Source: Paracoccus beibuensis (GTDB lineage: Bacteria; Pseudomonadota; Alphaproteobacteria; Rhodobacterales; Rhodobacteraceae). From it: a stretch of 58,401 nucleotides of DNA. The position numbers were made by a program, and so were the translations under genes. The first letter of the stretch is position 1. Every line of letters starts with the position of its first letter. The notes under the pieces were generated by a model. It ran no database searches, was not told where the DNA came from, and saw only the letters and a list, made by a program, of their open reading frames with translations. Shown here in pieces: positions 10,972-19,909 of this stretch. The DNA is taken from the NCBI RefSeq assembly GCF_026162625.1, contig NZ_JAOTBD010000022.1, forward strand, positions 1 to 58,401. Reading direction: 5' to 3'.

Positions 10972-11471
10972 CGGGGATCGGATCTGAGCTGCTGGGCGTG
11001 ATCGCCGTGGGTATCGGCGCGGCGGCGGTGCTCTATGCAGGGCTGCACGCCACGCGGAAGGCGGGGCTGCGGCCGGCGCCCTGGCTTCTTCCGGCGGGGA
11101 TCGGGCTAGCGATGGTCTGCTATTCGGTCTGGGCCGACTATGCGTGGTTCGGACGGGCGCGGGACGCGCTGCCGCAGAACGCACAGGTACTGGTTGTCGG
11201 CCGCGACAGCCAGCCCTGGGCGCCCTGGACCTATCTGGCGCCGGTGGCCGTGCGCTTCGCGGCGCTGGACCCGGACCAGATCACCGACGGCGAAGCCGGA
11301 ACGCGGCGCGCGCCGATCATGCTGGTGGAACGTCGCGGCCAGACCGTGATCGTTCCGCAGGAGTTCGACTGCGCGGGCGGGCGCATCCGCCCGGCACGCG
11401 GCGACTGGACGGCAGCCACGGGCGATCCCGCCTTCGCGGCCGTCTGCGATGGGGGAGGGGCGGATGGCTGA
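10968..11471 (+). CDS. Small membrane protein of the symporter cluster, function unknown
   Basis: A 167-residue protein overlapping the previous stop by four bases (ATGA). Two hydrophobic segments occupy about residues 5-25 and 38-60 (LLPAGIGLAMVCYSVW), followed by a soluble ~105-residue tail with the pattern W-A-P-W-T-Y-L and a single FDCAGG cysteine. I do not recognise the family. The overlap with genes on both sides places it in the same translational unit as the DUF294 protein and the receiver protein, so a role in sensing or in anchoring the signalling proteins is possible. That role is inferred only from position. Confidence 0.75.
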   Translation: MTGIGSELLGVIAVGIGAAAVLYAGLHATRKAGLRPAPWLLPAGIGLAMVCYSVWADYAWFGRARDALPQNAQVLVVGRDSQPWAPWTYLAPVAVRFAALDPDQITDGEAGTRRAPIMLVERRGQTVIVPQEFDCAGGRIRPARGDWTAATGDPAFAAVCDGGGADG

Positions 11472-11832
11472 CATCCTGGTCATCGAGGACGAGGACAACA
11501 TCGCCACGGCGCTGGACTTCCTGCTGACGCGGGACGGCCACCGCCACGACCGGCTGGCGACCGGCAAGGGCGCCGTCGCCCGCATCCGCCAAACGCGCCC
11601 CGACCTCGTCCTGCTTGACGTGATGCTGCCCGAGGTCTCGGGCTATCAGATCGTGCAGGACGTGCGCGCAGATCCCGACCTGGCCGCCGTCAGGGTGCTG
11701 ATGATGACGGCGCGGGGATCGGTGGTCGAACGGCGCAAGGGACTGGCGCTAGGTGCCGACGGCTTCATCGCCAAACCCTTCGAACTGGCCGAACTACGGG
11801 CCGAGATGGCGCGCCTTCTGGACACGGCATGA
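11464..11832 (+). CDS. Single-domain response regulator (receiver only)
   Basis: A 122-residue CheY-like receiver with no output domain. The acidic pair E8/D9, phosphoacceptor D52 (in LVLLDVMLP), T82 and K104 are all in place, so phosphotransfer should be possible. It overlaps the upstream membrane-protein gene by eight bases and the downstream kinase-like gene by four. Without a DNA-binding domain it must act through protein contacts. The adjacent kinase-like protein lacks obvious catalytic motifs, so the phosphodonor may be another kinase encoded elsewhere. Confidence 0.93.
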   Translation: MADILVIEDEDNIATALDFLLTRDGHRHDRLATGKGAVARIRQTRPDLVLLDVMLPEVSGYQIVQDVRADPDLAAVRVLMMTARGSVVERRKGLALGADGFIAKPFELAELRAEMARLLDTA

Positions 11833-13721
11833 GCCGCCTGTCCTTGCGTCAGCGCATCCTCGCGATGTTCGGGGCGCTTCTGGCGCTGTCGCTGGTCGTG
11901 GCCGGGCTGGCCCTCTGGCGCGTCGCGCTGGGGGGGACGGATGCACTCGTGCAGGCTGCGATGCTGGCGGGGTTCGGACTGGCGGGGGTGATCATCGGCC
12001 TCTGGTACCTGTTCGACCGCAACCTGGCCCGACCGGTCGAGATGCTGGCGGGGGCCTTGCGGACCGGCCAAGCGCCCGATCCGGCAGCGGCCGCCTATCT
12101 GGCCGATCTTGGCGCCGCTGCGGTCGATGCCGTCCGCGCACGCGCAAGGTCGGACGAGGCGCTGGCCGAGGCCGTGGCGCTCCATGCCGCCAACCTGTCG
12201 CGCGAGAAGCAGGGCCTCGAATCGATTCTGGCGGATATCGGGGCTGGCGCGGTTCTGACGGACCCGCAGGGGCGCGTCGTCTTCTACAATGCCAGCGCCA
12301 CGCGCCTTTTGCCGGGCCTGGGGCTGGACCGGATGCTGGACCGGCACCTGAATGCGGGGGCCTTGCGGGCCGCGCAGGATCGGCTGCAGGCCGGCGCGCC
12401 CGCGACCGACCTGACGTGCATGGCGGCCAAGGGCATCCGCCTGTCAGGTCGCCTGCGCCGCATCGACGGCGGGCAGCTGCTGATCCTGCGCGATCACTGT
12501 CCGCCGCCCGTCCCGCGCGAAGCGGTCGAGGCGCTGCGCCGTCATGCGGCGACGCTGGTCCCCATGCTCGAGGCGCTGGACGGGCCGATCCCTCCGGCGC
12601 TGGCGCGGGCGATCCGGGACGAGGGGCAAGGCTTGGCCGCCGCGACGCGCAGGCTCTCGGACGCGATCTCGGGGGGCGAACGGGCAGCGGCGGGGACACG
12701 CGAACTCGCGGCCGGATTGCAGGCCGACGCGCCCCTTCCGGATGTCAGCTTGCGCGCCGACGCGGCATCGCTGAACGCGCTTCTTCAGGCGCTGGACGCG
12801 CGGCTTCGGACACAGGGGCACGAGACAAGGATCGCCTTTCATCCCGATCGGCCCGACGGGATGCAGCTGGCGCTGGAGTGGCAGGGGCCGCCCGTCCCGG
12901 TCGACATGCTGGACGGCTGGTTGCAGCACGCGCCTGATCCCGGCCAGCCCGACATGAGCGGGGCCCAGATCCTGGCCGCACACGACACCGGCATCTGGCC
13001 CGAGGTGCAGGGCGCGACCGCGCGGCTTGTCATGCCCCTCTCCATCGCCGAGGCGCAGGAGGGGGAGAGCGGCGTCACCTATGACTTCGACCTGCCGGCG
13101 CGCAGCCTTGGGTCGACGCGGCTGGCGGACCTGACCTGCGTGGTCTTCGATACCGAGACGACGGGGCTGACCGAGGCGGACCGGATCGTCCAGATCGCCG
13201 GGCTGCGACTGGTGCGCGGCCGCCTGACGGGCGAGCGGTTCGAGACGCTCGTCAATCCCGGCCGCGCGATCCCGCCGGCCTCGACAGCGATCCACGGGAT
13301 CGACGACAGGGCGGTGGCCGGGGCGCCCACCCTGCCAGAGGCGCTGGCCACGTTCCGGCACTTTTGCGACGACAGCGTCCTCGTCGCCCACAACGCGCCC
13401 TTCGACATGGGCTTCCTGCGCCGCGGCGTGGCGGAAACCGGTGTGCGGTTCGACAACCGTGTGCTGGACACGGTGCTGCTGTCAGCGATGATCTGGGGCC
13501 AGTCGGCGGTTCACACCTTGGATGCGCTGACGGACCGGCTGGGGATCGTCATCCCGCCAGAGGCCCGCCATACCGCAATGGGTGACACCATCGCCACCGC
13601 CGAGGCTTTCCTGCGCCTGATTCCCGCGCTTTCCGCCAAGGGTATCGTGACCTTCGAGGATGCCGTGGCCAAGGCCCGCACCCACCGCCGCCTGATCGGC
13701 GACGCAAACCGGTCCGCCTAG
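11829..13721 (+). CDS. Degenerate sensor kinase fused to a DnaQ-like 3'-5' exonuclease
   Basis: A 630-residue fusion. Two membrane helices (about 10-32 and 38-60) precede a HAMP-like linker, a helical stretch and a PAS-like domain (about 126-220; VLTDPQGRVVFYNASA). Residues ~230-410 resemble a histidine kinase core in outline, with AHDTGIWPEVQGATARLVMPL near the end (split here: AHDTGIW, then PEVQG, then LVMPL) like the last strand of a HATPase domain. A clear H-box with H-E-x-x-x-P and the usual G-rich ATP motifs are missing. From residue ~437 a DEDDh exonuclease follows with FDTETTGL, AHNAPFDM and HTAMGD, so all four metal and general-base residues are present. The exonuclease probably faces the cytoplasm. 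Such exonucleases are known beside symporters of this type; the role is unknown. Confidence 0.85.
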   Translation: MSRLSLRQRILAMFGALLALSLVVAGLALWRVALGGTDALVQAAMLAGFGLAGVIIGLWYLFDRNLARPVEMLAGALRTGQAPDPAAAAYLADLGAAAVDAVRARARSDEALAEAVALHAANLSREKQGLESILADIGAGAVLTDPQGRVVFYNASATRLLPGLGLDRMLDRHLNAGALRAAQDRLQAGAPATDLTCMAAKGIRLSGRLRRIDGGQLLILRDHCPPPVPREAVEALRRHAATLVPMLEALDGPIPPALARAIRDEGQGLAAATRRLSDAISGGERAAAGTRELAAGLQADAPLPDVSLRADAASLNALLQALDARLRTQGHETRIAFHPDRPDGMQLALEWQGPPVPVDMLDGWLQHAPDPGQPDMSGAQILAAHDTGIWPEVQGATARLVMPLSIAEAQEGESGVTYDFDLPARSLGSTRLADLTCVVFDTETTGLTEADRIVQIAGLRLVRGRLTGERFETLVNPGRAIPPASTAIHGIDDRAVAGAPTLPEALATFRHFCDDSVLVAHNAPFDMGFLRRGVAETGVRFDNRVLDTVLLSAMIWGQSAVHTLDALTDRLGIVIPPEARHTAMGDTIATAEAFLRLIPALSAKGIVTFEDAVAKARTHRRLIGDANRSA

Positions 13722-14101
13722 AGCGCGATCTGCGGCGAATCCGGATCGACCGGCACGCCGGCGCCGCTGTCGGGTGCCGGTTCGTCCTCGCCCAGGTCCG
13801 GGGGCGGTGGCGCGCCCTCGCGCCGGCGGATCAGGATGTCCCCATTCTCAAGCCGTTCGGGTGCGTGATAGTTGCTGATGTCGTCGACAAGCGCCGCCAT
13901 GTCCCGCAGCACCGGGCCCATCTGGTCGAGCGCCGTCGCAAGGTCTCGGGCGATCTGGCCGCCCTCGGGACCGGTGTCCTCGAAGAACTGCTGCATGAAG
14001 CCGGTGATGCCGCGTTCGAAAAAGCCGGGCTCGTCCTGCGCGACGGCAGGCGCGGCACCAAGCGAAAGGGCCAGGATCAGGGGGCCGAGATGTCTTTTCA
14101 T
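13718..14101 (-). CDS. Small exported protein, function unknown
   Basis: A 127-residue protein with a Sec signal peptide (positively charged KRH, hydrophobic core, cleavage near AVAQ-DEP at residue ~22). The mature part is acidic, with a helical segment followed by a proline- and acid-rich tail. It is probably periplasmic. The stop overlaps the stop of the convergent exonuclease gene in a shared CTAG. I recognise it only as a conserved Rhodobacterales-type small protein. Confidence 0.75.
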   Translation of the reverse strand: MKRHLGPLILALSLGAAPAVAQDEPGFFERGITGFMQQFFEDTGPEGGQIARDLATALDQMGPVLRDMAALVDDISNYHAPERLENGDILIRRREGAPPPPDLGEDEPAPDSGAGVPVDPDSPQIAL

Positions 14102-14143
14102 GTCCCGAAGATGGGCAGCGCGCGTCCCAGGCGCAAGATGCTT

Positions 14144-14884
14144 TCAGGCGAGGCCTTGCCGGCCGCCCTCGTGCATGGCGCGGAAGCGCTCCCACGCCTC
14201 GTTCAGGCGGCGGGTGCGAACCTCGGCCAGGCGAACCGCCTCGGCGGGCAAGCCGCGGCCGATGGCGTGGTCCGGGTGGTTCTCTCGGACAAGCTGGCGC
14301 CAGCGCTTGCGGGCCTCGGGCAGAGGGGTGTCGGGCGTCACGCCCAGAAGCTCGCAGGGCGGGCAGTCCGAGCGGGGATCATGCCGACGCCGCAGGTCGG
14401 CGATCTGCCTGGGCTCCAGCCCGAAGATTCGCCCGACCTCGTCCAGGAACAGGATCTCGGCCTCGTGCAGGCGGCCGTCGGCGACGGCAATGACGAACAG
14501 CCCCTCGACCACGTCCAGAAGCACCGGATCGCCCGGCTTGAACATCGCCGCGATGCGCCGCGCCCAAGCATCGAAACCCGCGACGTCCTGCCGCGCCAAG
14601 TCGAAGACGCGAGCGGCGTTCTTCTCCTCGGAGCGGGGGATGATGAAGACGCGGCGGAAGGCCGAAACCTCGGACCGCGCCACGGCACCGTCGACCTTTG
14701 CCAGCTTAGCACCCAGCGCGATAACCGCGATGGTGAACGCGACCGAGCGTTCGGGAGGCGTCGCGGGATGATTCGTCCACAGGAACGCGGCCACCCTGTC
14801 GGCCATCCGTTGCCAGAAGCTTCGGGGGCGGGGCAGGGCGGGGCAGGGTCCGGTGCAATGTTCGGGCGTGGCGCAGCAATCCAT
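14144..14884 (-). CDS. DjlA-like protein: TerB domain plus J domain
   Basis: A 246-residue protein with a TerB-like helical domain (about 50-165, containing the acidic helices KVDGAVARSE and DGRLHEAE) and a C-terminal J domain (about 175-240) with an intact HPD triad in RENHPDHAIG. J domains stimulate DnaK/HSP70 ATPase. Unlike E. coli DjlA there is no clear N-terminal membrane anchor; instead a cysteine-bearing start (MDCCATPEHC). It lies 42 bases upstream of the exported protein on the same strand, so the two may be co-transcribed. Confidence 0.88.
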   Translation of the reverse strand: MDCCATPEHCTGPCPALPRPRSFWQRMADRVAAFLWTNHPATPPERSVAFTIAVIALGAKLAKVDGAVARSEVSAFRRVFIIPRSEEKNAARVFDLARQDVAGFDAWARRIAAMFKPGDPVLLDVVEGLFVIAVADGRLHEAEILFLDEVGRIFGLEPRQIADLRRRHDPRSDCPPCELLGVTPDTPLPEARKRWRQLVRENHPDHAIGRGLPAEAVRLAEVRTRRLNEAWERFRAMHEGGRQGLA

Positions 14885-14946
14885 GCCCTCAGATTACCGT
14901 CGAACGCTGCCGGACGATAGGGGCGCATTGACGCCCCCGCGCCAGT

Positions 14947-15438
14947 TCAGGGCGCCAAGGCGCGTCCCATCAGCACAAGGTCGTGATATTGGCCGAACTT
15001 CCAGCCCGCATCCGGGATGCGACCCCAATGGGAATACCCCATCGCGGCATGAAACGCGATCGAGCCCGTGTTCGACCCGGTGATGCCGCCCACCATCAGC
15101 CTGTGCCCGCGCGCCCGTGCGTGATCCTCCAGCCCGCGCAACAGCAGCCGGCCGGTGCCGCGGCCCTGCCGGTCCGGTGCCATGTAGAGCGTGTGTTCCT
15201 GGCTGCGCGCGTAGCCGCCGCCGCTGCGGAACTGCGTATAGGTCCCAAAGCCCGCGATGCCGCCATCATCGGCGACCAGAAAGGCATGGCCCGACGCTTG
15301 GCGGTCTGCGACCAGGGCGGCGATCTCGGCCTCGCCGCGTGCGGTCGGCCAGAAGGTGATGGCGGTGTCGCGGACGATCGGGTTCCAGATCCGCGCGATA
15401 CCCGGCACATCGGCGGCCGTGGCGTCGCGCAGGATCAC
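14947..15438 (-). CDS. GNAT-family N-acetyltransferase
   Basis: A 163-residue acetyltransferase of the phosphinothricin/amino-acid acetyltransferase group. The acetyl-CoA loop appears as RQGRGTGRLLL near residue 100, and the family pattern NxxSIxFHxxxGY as NTGSIAFHAAMGY. The GTG start at 15438 overlaps the upstream stop (GTGA) and has GAGGTG five bases before it. The frame stays open further upstream but only over the next gene, so the longer version is rejected. The substrate is unknown. It ends a three-gene unit after trpA. Confidence 0.88.
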   Translation of the reverse strand: MILRDATAADVPGIARIWNPIVRDTAITFWPTARGEAEIAALVADRQASGHAFLVADDGGIAGFGTYTQFRSGGGYARSQEHTLYMAPDRQGRGTGRLLLRGLEDHARARGHRLMVGGITGSNTGSIAFHAAMGYSHWGRIPDAGWKFGQYHDLVLMGRALAP

Positions 15439-15992
15439 AGCGTCACCTCTTGCTTGCCGACGCTCAGCGTGGCTGTCATGCGAGACGCACGCAGCACCAC
15501 ACGGCTGTCGCCGATGTCGAGCGCGTCCAGCGGCAGCGCCAGCCGCGACAGCCGGATCCCCCGGTCGGGCAGCCGTTCGGCGGGATACGGACCCGTGCCC
15601 CAGTCGATCAGCATCGGCTGTGCGCCGCCCCCCGCCATCTGTCCCGCGTCCGGCAGGGTGATCCGCCAGCGCAGATCGCCCCGCGCGGCCTCGATGACGC
15701 GGGTCCCGGGCGGGGCGGCAAGCGGCGTCGCGCGCGCCACCCATCCCGCCAGCCGGGGCGGGCCGTCGAAACCGGCCAGCCCGAACCACTGCGGCGGTGC
15801 ATCAGACAACGGGTCGGGGGCAATCAGCTCCAGATACTCGTGCGGGCCAAGCGACAGCAGCATGTTGTGCGTGCCACGGCCCGGATGTCTGCCACCCGGT
15901 TCCAGATCGACCCCCAGCCTGGCCCGCACCCAGTCCGCACCCTCATCGAGAGAGCGGGCACCGACGGCCAGGTGGTCGAAGGCGAGGTTCAT
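15435..15992 (-). CDS. VOC superfamily (glyoxalase-like) protein
   Basis: A 185-residue cytosolic protein with the glyoxalase-like opening [23 protein letters not shown] and a [15 protein letters not shown] strand containing likely metal ligands. It fits the Glyoxalase_3-type VOC family, whose reactions are mostly unknown. The gene overlaps trpA upstream by four bases (ATGA) and the acetyltransferase downstream by four. Confidence 0.85.
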   Translation of the reverse strand: MNLAFDHLAVGARSLDEGADWVRARLGVDLEPGGRHPGRGTHNMLLSLGPHEYLELIAPDPLSDAPPQWFGLAGFDGPPRLAGWVARATPLAAPPGTRVIEAARGDLRWRITLPDAGQMAGGGAQPMLIDWGTGPYPAERLPDRGIRLSRLALPLDALDIGDSRVVLRASRMTATLSVGKQEVTL

Positions 15993-16786
15993 CCCCGGTG
16001 CGCGCCCGCGGCAAGATCTCGGACGAAATCCAGGATCTCGGCGACCGGGCGGCCTTCGCCGATCTGCTTGACGATGGCGCTTCCCACCACGCAGCCGTCA
16101 GCGACCGAGGCGATGGCCTGCGCCGCGTCCGGGGTCGAGATACCGAAGCCCACGACGACCGGCAGATTTGCGGCCGCCCGGATGCGCGCAACCTCGGGTG
16201 CGACATCCGCCGCGCTGGCGGCGGGACCGCCGGTGATGCCGGTGACGCTGACGTAGTAGACGAAGCCCGACGTGTTCTTGACCACAGCGGGCAGGCGCCG
16301 GTCATCGGTGGTCGGCGTCGCCAGGCGGATGAAGTTCAGCCCGGCCTTCGCGGCAGGCACGCACAGCTCGGCGTCCTCCTCCGGCGGCAGGTCCACGATG
16401 ATCAGCCCGTCGACGCCAGCCTCGGCCGCGTCCGCCAGGAACTGGGTGACGCCGCCCTTCCGAGCGTAGATCGGGTTGTAGTAGCCCATCAGCACAACGG
16501 GCGTGGTCGTGTCCTCGGCCCGGAAGGCGCGCAGCATGTCCAGCGTCCGGCTGACGCTGCCGCCGTTCGCAAGCGCGCGCTGGCCTGCGGCCTGAATGGT
16601 CGGTCCATCGGCCATGGGGTCGGTGAAGGGCATCCCCAGCTCGATGATGTCGACGCCCGCGCCGGGCAGGCCTCGCATGATCTGCAGCGCCGTGTCGTCG
16701 TCGGGATCCGACGCCATCATATAGGCGACGAACGCCTTCTTCCCCTCGGCCTTCAGCGCCTGGAACCTGTCATCTATCCTGGTCAT
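15989..16786 (-). CDS. trpA: Tryptophan synthase alpha subunit
   Basis: This 265-residue TIM-barrel subunit cleaves indole-3-glycerol phosphate to indole, which TrpB joins to serine (EC 4.2.1.20). The catalytic Glu lies in [16 protein letters not shown] near residue 49 and the catalytic Asp in the same motif. VVGFGIS and VVGSAIV form the phosphate-binding region. trpB is not in the window, so the trp genes are split here. The chosen start agrees with the family ([11 protein letters not shown]) and has a GGGGAC site. A longer frame open towards ychF is an antisense artefact. Confidence 0.96.
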   Translation of the reverse strand: MTRIDDRFQALKAEGKKAFVAYMMASDPDDDTALQIMRGLPGAGVDIIELGMPFTDPMADGPTIQAAGQRALANGGSVSRTLDMLRAFRAEDTTTPVVLMGYYNPIYARKGGVTQFLADAAEAGVDGLIIVDLPPEEDAELCVPAAKAGLNFIRLATPTTDDRRLPAVVKNTSGFVYYVSVTGITGGPAASAADVAPEVARIRAAANLPVVVGFGISTPDAAQAIASVADGCVVGSAIVKQIGEGRPVAEILDFVRDLAAGAHRG

Positions 16787-16915
16787 GTCCGTCCCCGCAT
16801 CTCGTGCGCCCAGCACTAGCCCGCATGGGGGACCAGTGCAATCGGGCGCGGGCTGGACTTGGGGCTGCGGGACGCGTAACAGACGCGCGTGTTTCAGACG
16901 GGAAAGGGTGCTGTC

Positions 16916-18013
16916 ATGGGCTTTCGGATGGGGATCGTCGGGCTGCCGAACGTCGGCAAGTCCACGCTGTTCAACGCGCTGACGAAGACGGCCGCCGCGC
17001 AGGCCGCGAACTTTCCCTTCTGCACGATCGAGCCCAACGTGGGCGAGGTTGCCGTTCCCGACCGTCGGCTGGACACGCTGGCGCAGATCGCGGGCAGCAA
17101 GCAGATCATCCCGACGCGGATCACCTTCGTGGACATCGCGGGCCTTGTCAAAGGCGCCAGCAAGGGTGAGGGCCTGGGCAACCAGTTCCTGGCCAACATC
17201 CGCGAGGTCGACGCCATCGCCCATGTGCTGCGCTGCTTCGAGGACGGCGACGTGACCCATGTCGAGGGGCGCGTCGATCCCATCGCCGATGCCGAGGTGA
17301 TCGAGACCGAGCTGATGATCGCCGACATGGAGTCGATCGAGCGCCGCCTGGCCAACATCGCCCGCAAGCTGAAGGGCGGCGACAAGGAGGCCGTGGCCCA
17401 GGAACGCCTGCTGAAGCAGGCCCTGGCCGTGCTGGAGGCCGGGCAGCCCGCGCGCACCGTCACCGTGGCCGAGGATGACCTCAAGGCCTGGAACATGCTG
17501 CAGCTGCTGACGGCGAAGCCGGTTCTCTTCGTCTGCAACGTCGCCGAGGACGAGGCCGCGACCGGAAATGCGCTGTCGGCCAAGGTCGAGGAGATGGCGC
17601 GGGCGCAGGGCGCGGGCCATGTCGTGATCTCGGCCCGGATCGAGGAAGAGATCAGCCAGCTCGACGCCGAGGAAGCGGCGATGTTCCTGGGCGAAATGGG
17701 CCTGGACGAGCCGGGTCTCGACCGCCTGATCCGCGCCGGATACGAGCTTCTGGGCCTGCAGACCTATTTCACCGTCGGCCCCAAGGAAGCGCGCGCCTGG
17801 ACCATCACGCGCGGCACCCTTGCCCCTCAGGCCGCCGGCGTGATCCACGGCGACTTCGAAAAGGGCTTCATCCGCAGCGAGACCATCGCCTATGACGACT
17901 ATGTCGCCGGCAAGGGCGAAGCCGGCGCCCGCGAGGCCGGCAAGCTGCGCATCGAGGGCAAGACCTACGAGGTCAAGGATGGCGACGTCCTGCATTTCCT
18001 GTTCAGCAGCTGA
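16916..18013 (+). CDS. ychF: Obg-family ATPase YchF
   Basis: A 365-residue ribosome-associated P-loop NTPase. G1 is GLPNVGKST (about residues 8-16), G3 region [11 protein letters not shown], and the nucleotide-specificity position reads NVAE rather than NKxD, which is characteristic of YchF and explains its preference for ATP. A C-terminal TGS domain (about 280-365) ends in DGDVLHFLF. The start at 16916 was preferred to an upstream ATG because homologs begin [15 protein letters not shown] and GGAAAGG precedes it. Confidence 0.96.
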   Translation: MGFRMGIVGLPNVGKSTLFNALTKTAAAQAANFPFCTIEPNVGEVAVPDRRLDTLAQIAGSKQIIPTRITFVDIAGLVKGASKGEGLGNQFLANIREVDAIAHVLRCFEDGDVTHVEGRVDPIADAEVIETELMIADMESIERRLANIARKLKGGDKEAVAQERLLKQALAVLEAGQPARTVTVAEDDLKAWNMLQLLTAKPVLFVCNVAEDEAATGNALSAKVEEMARAQGAGHVVISARIEEEISQLDAEEAAMFLGEMGLDEPGLDRLIRAGYELLGLQTYFTVGPKEARAWTITRGTLAPQAAGVIHGDFEKGFIRSETIAYDDYVAGKGEAGAREAGKLRIEGKTYEVKDGDVLHFLFSS

Positions 18014-18016
18014 CCC

Positions 18017-18036
18017 GCCATTCGCTTCGCGATGGC
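18017..18036 (+). terminator. Weak hairpin after ychF
   Basis: GCCATTCGCTTCGCGATGGC can fold with a GCCAT/ATGGC outer stem, four bases after the ychF stop; GGTTCTTAG follows. The pairing is imperfect, so this is a tentative terminator. Confidence 0.3.
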
Positions 18037-19856
18037 CCGGTTCTTAGTGCGCCAGAGGGAAAGTTCACCAGTCGCGCCTGGATAAGTGGGAAATGGCGGC
18101 TGCGTCGCTTACCCCCTGCCGGCATGCTGGCAGATGAGTTTTCCCGGGCCTCGGGGACGGCGCATCGTCCCGAGATGTCGTCGACGAACGCCCATCAGGA
18201 AGGACTGGCCCAACGGCCAAGCCCCGCAGGTGACTGATCGGGACACCAGGCTTTCGCAGCAGTATCCAGCATCGCCATCTGGATGCTCGGCCGTTCGTGC
18301 GCTGCCAACGTGTCCTTTGGCGGAACACCAAGGACAAGCTGCTGAGCTGGCTCATCGCTCTTGCCCGCATGTCACTCGCGATCGAGCATCTGGTCACCAG
18401 GATGTTGCACCAAAGATGCAGGTGCCCATCGGAAGCACATTTCAACTCGACCCCCTACGACTCTCGATTCGCCACAGGGAGAGACGAAACGATTTTCAAG
18501 CGTCTTCATCTCTCGTCAGAAGCAAACCTTCCACTGACTGCAGTGGGACGTCCGGTCGTACACCCTCAGTCACTCGGTAAGGGCTTCCTGCACCTCTCGG
18601 TGGGCCGAAAAACGTGCAAGTCGAGCCATTCCGGGCGAAGCGTCGATGACGGCGTTGACAGATGCATTTGCTGGTGCTTGGCTCCGTCGGTGCGGCTTAG
18701 GGATGCCCTGCGTCCCGGCATGGTCCGTCAGCATGGAGTTGGTCTGCTCCGGGTCATTTTCAACCTCAAGCACCCAAGGCTGCGATGATCTGTTTCAGCG
18801 ACCGGACGTTCGGTGGGCGGCGAGAGATGCACTTCAACGCGGCCCCATGCGGTTGACGTCATCCGGCACGTTCAGCTGCGGAATTGTTGACCGTCAGCCG
18901 CGCGATTGCCGTGGCGTCCACCGGGCAGGTGTGCGGTGCATCCGGCTTGGCCAGCTTCCCGCGCTTCAACTGTCGTCGCCGTCTGATCCACAGGTCCATG
19001 TCCGGGGCGTGGTATTCCGCGTGCGCTTGTGACTTCTAAAGCCCCTCATGTCGGCCAGGTGCAGGACGCACAGGTTACAGCCCAAAGCCAGAGTGCGCTG
19101 GTCGAACCTTCTGGCAGCATGCGAGGGCGATTGCCGGCCAGATGCAAACCCGGTTCGACGCCACCGCCGTCCCCGCCAGCAGGCCGGCAGCGTCGCTTTC
19201 TCAGGCGCCTCGCGGAGCAGATCGGCCTGAAAGCCCAGTTCGGCTTGTAGGAACTTCGGCCACTAGTGTCGCCTTCGCGCGCGTGCGCGTTTCGACGAGG
19301 CTGTGGCTTCAGCACTCGCCCCAGCCGCCACACGTCGCAGGGCAAGTTTGCGATGGGTGCCGCCGCTGATCGCAGATTTCCGGTGCAACCGGGGCGCGGG
19401 CAACATGCCTCGGGCTTTCGCACCGTCCCCACGCACAACGCAGAGTGAGGCCCATCGTGCGCCACGCCGCCGAATTGCAGCTAGACAGGCCGAACCTTCC
19501 CTATCGATGGGTTGAGCTGGCAGTTGTAAACTTACCAAACCCCCGTCCGGTGACGATCCAAGCCGCTCATCCACAACCGACGTGGATTTGTCGGACAAGT
19601 CGTCCAAATTGCAGCACGCTTTGAGGATGAAGACAGTGACGTGATCTAGGGGACAGCAATGTCTCCGGGTCGCGAGGGCTTACTGCAAACGAGCTCGCCT
19701 GGCGACGCACCGCGGGGCATATCCTCAAAGGCGTGGCTATCCCGTGCCGGAAGACGGATCAGGGACCCGAGGCGTCGATGAAGACGGTGCAGCTTCATCG
19801 ACAGGCATTCGCGACTGAACCATGTGCCATCGCACGCGCCCAGAGGCCTTGAGACA
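18037..19856. other. About 1.8 kb without recognisable genes, probably decayed DNA
   Basis: No frame here shows a recognisable protein family, a good ribosome site with codon bias, or an RNA gene signature. Open frames are short, overlap each other on both strands and carry compositions unlike the flanking genes (more even base use, more TTT/AAA, less third-position GC). I read it as old, mutated, possibly foreign or transposon-derived DNA between ychF and dacC. Faint protein-like stretches occur, such as DKLLSWLIALARMSLAIEHL near 18330-18390 and on the minus strand MDLWIRRRRQLKRGKLAKP near 18960-19010, but neither is identified. Confidence 0.55.
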
Positions 19857-19890
19857 TAAGAAAAGCGGCCCACCTGAAAGATGGGCCGCT
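19857..19890 (-). terminator. Rho-independent terminator of dacC
   Basis: On the minus strand AGCGGCCCA and TGGGCCGCT form a perfect 9-bp stem (19864-19872 with 19882-19890), followed by TTTTCTT. It lies 20 bases after the dacC stop. Confidence 0.85.
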
Positions 19891-19909
19891 GATCGTGGTC
19901 TGGCGGATA

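Noticed and set aside
18297..18788. Plus-strand frame of 163 codons in the gene-free island
   Set aside because: No recognisable domain, no ribosome site, and overlapping frames of similar quality on both strands.
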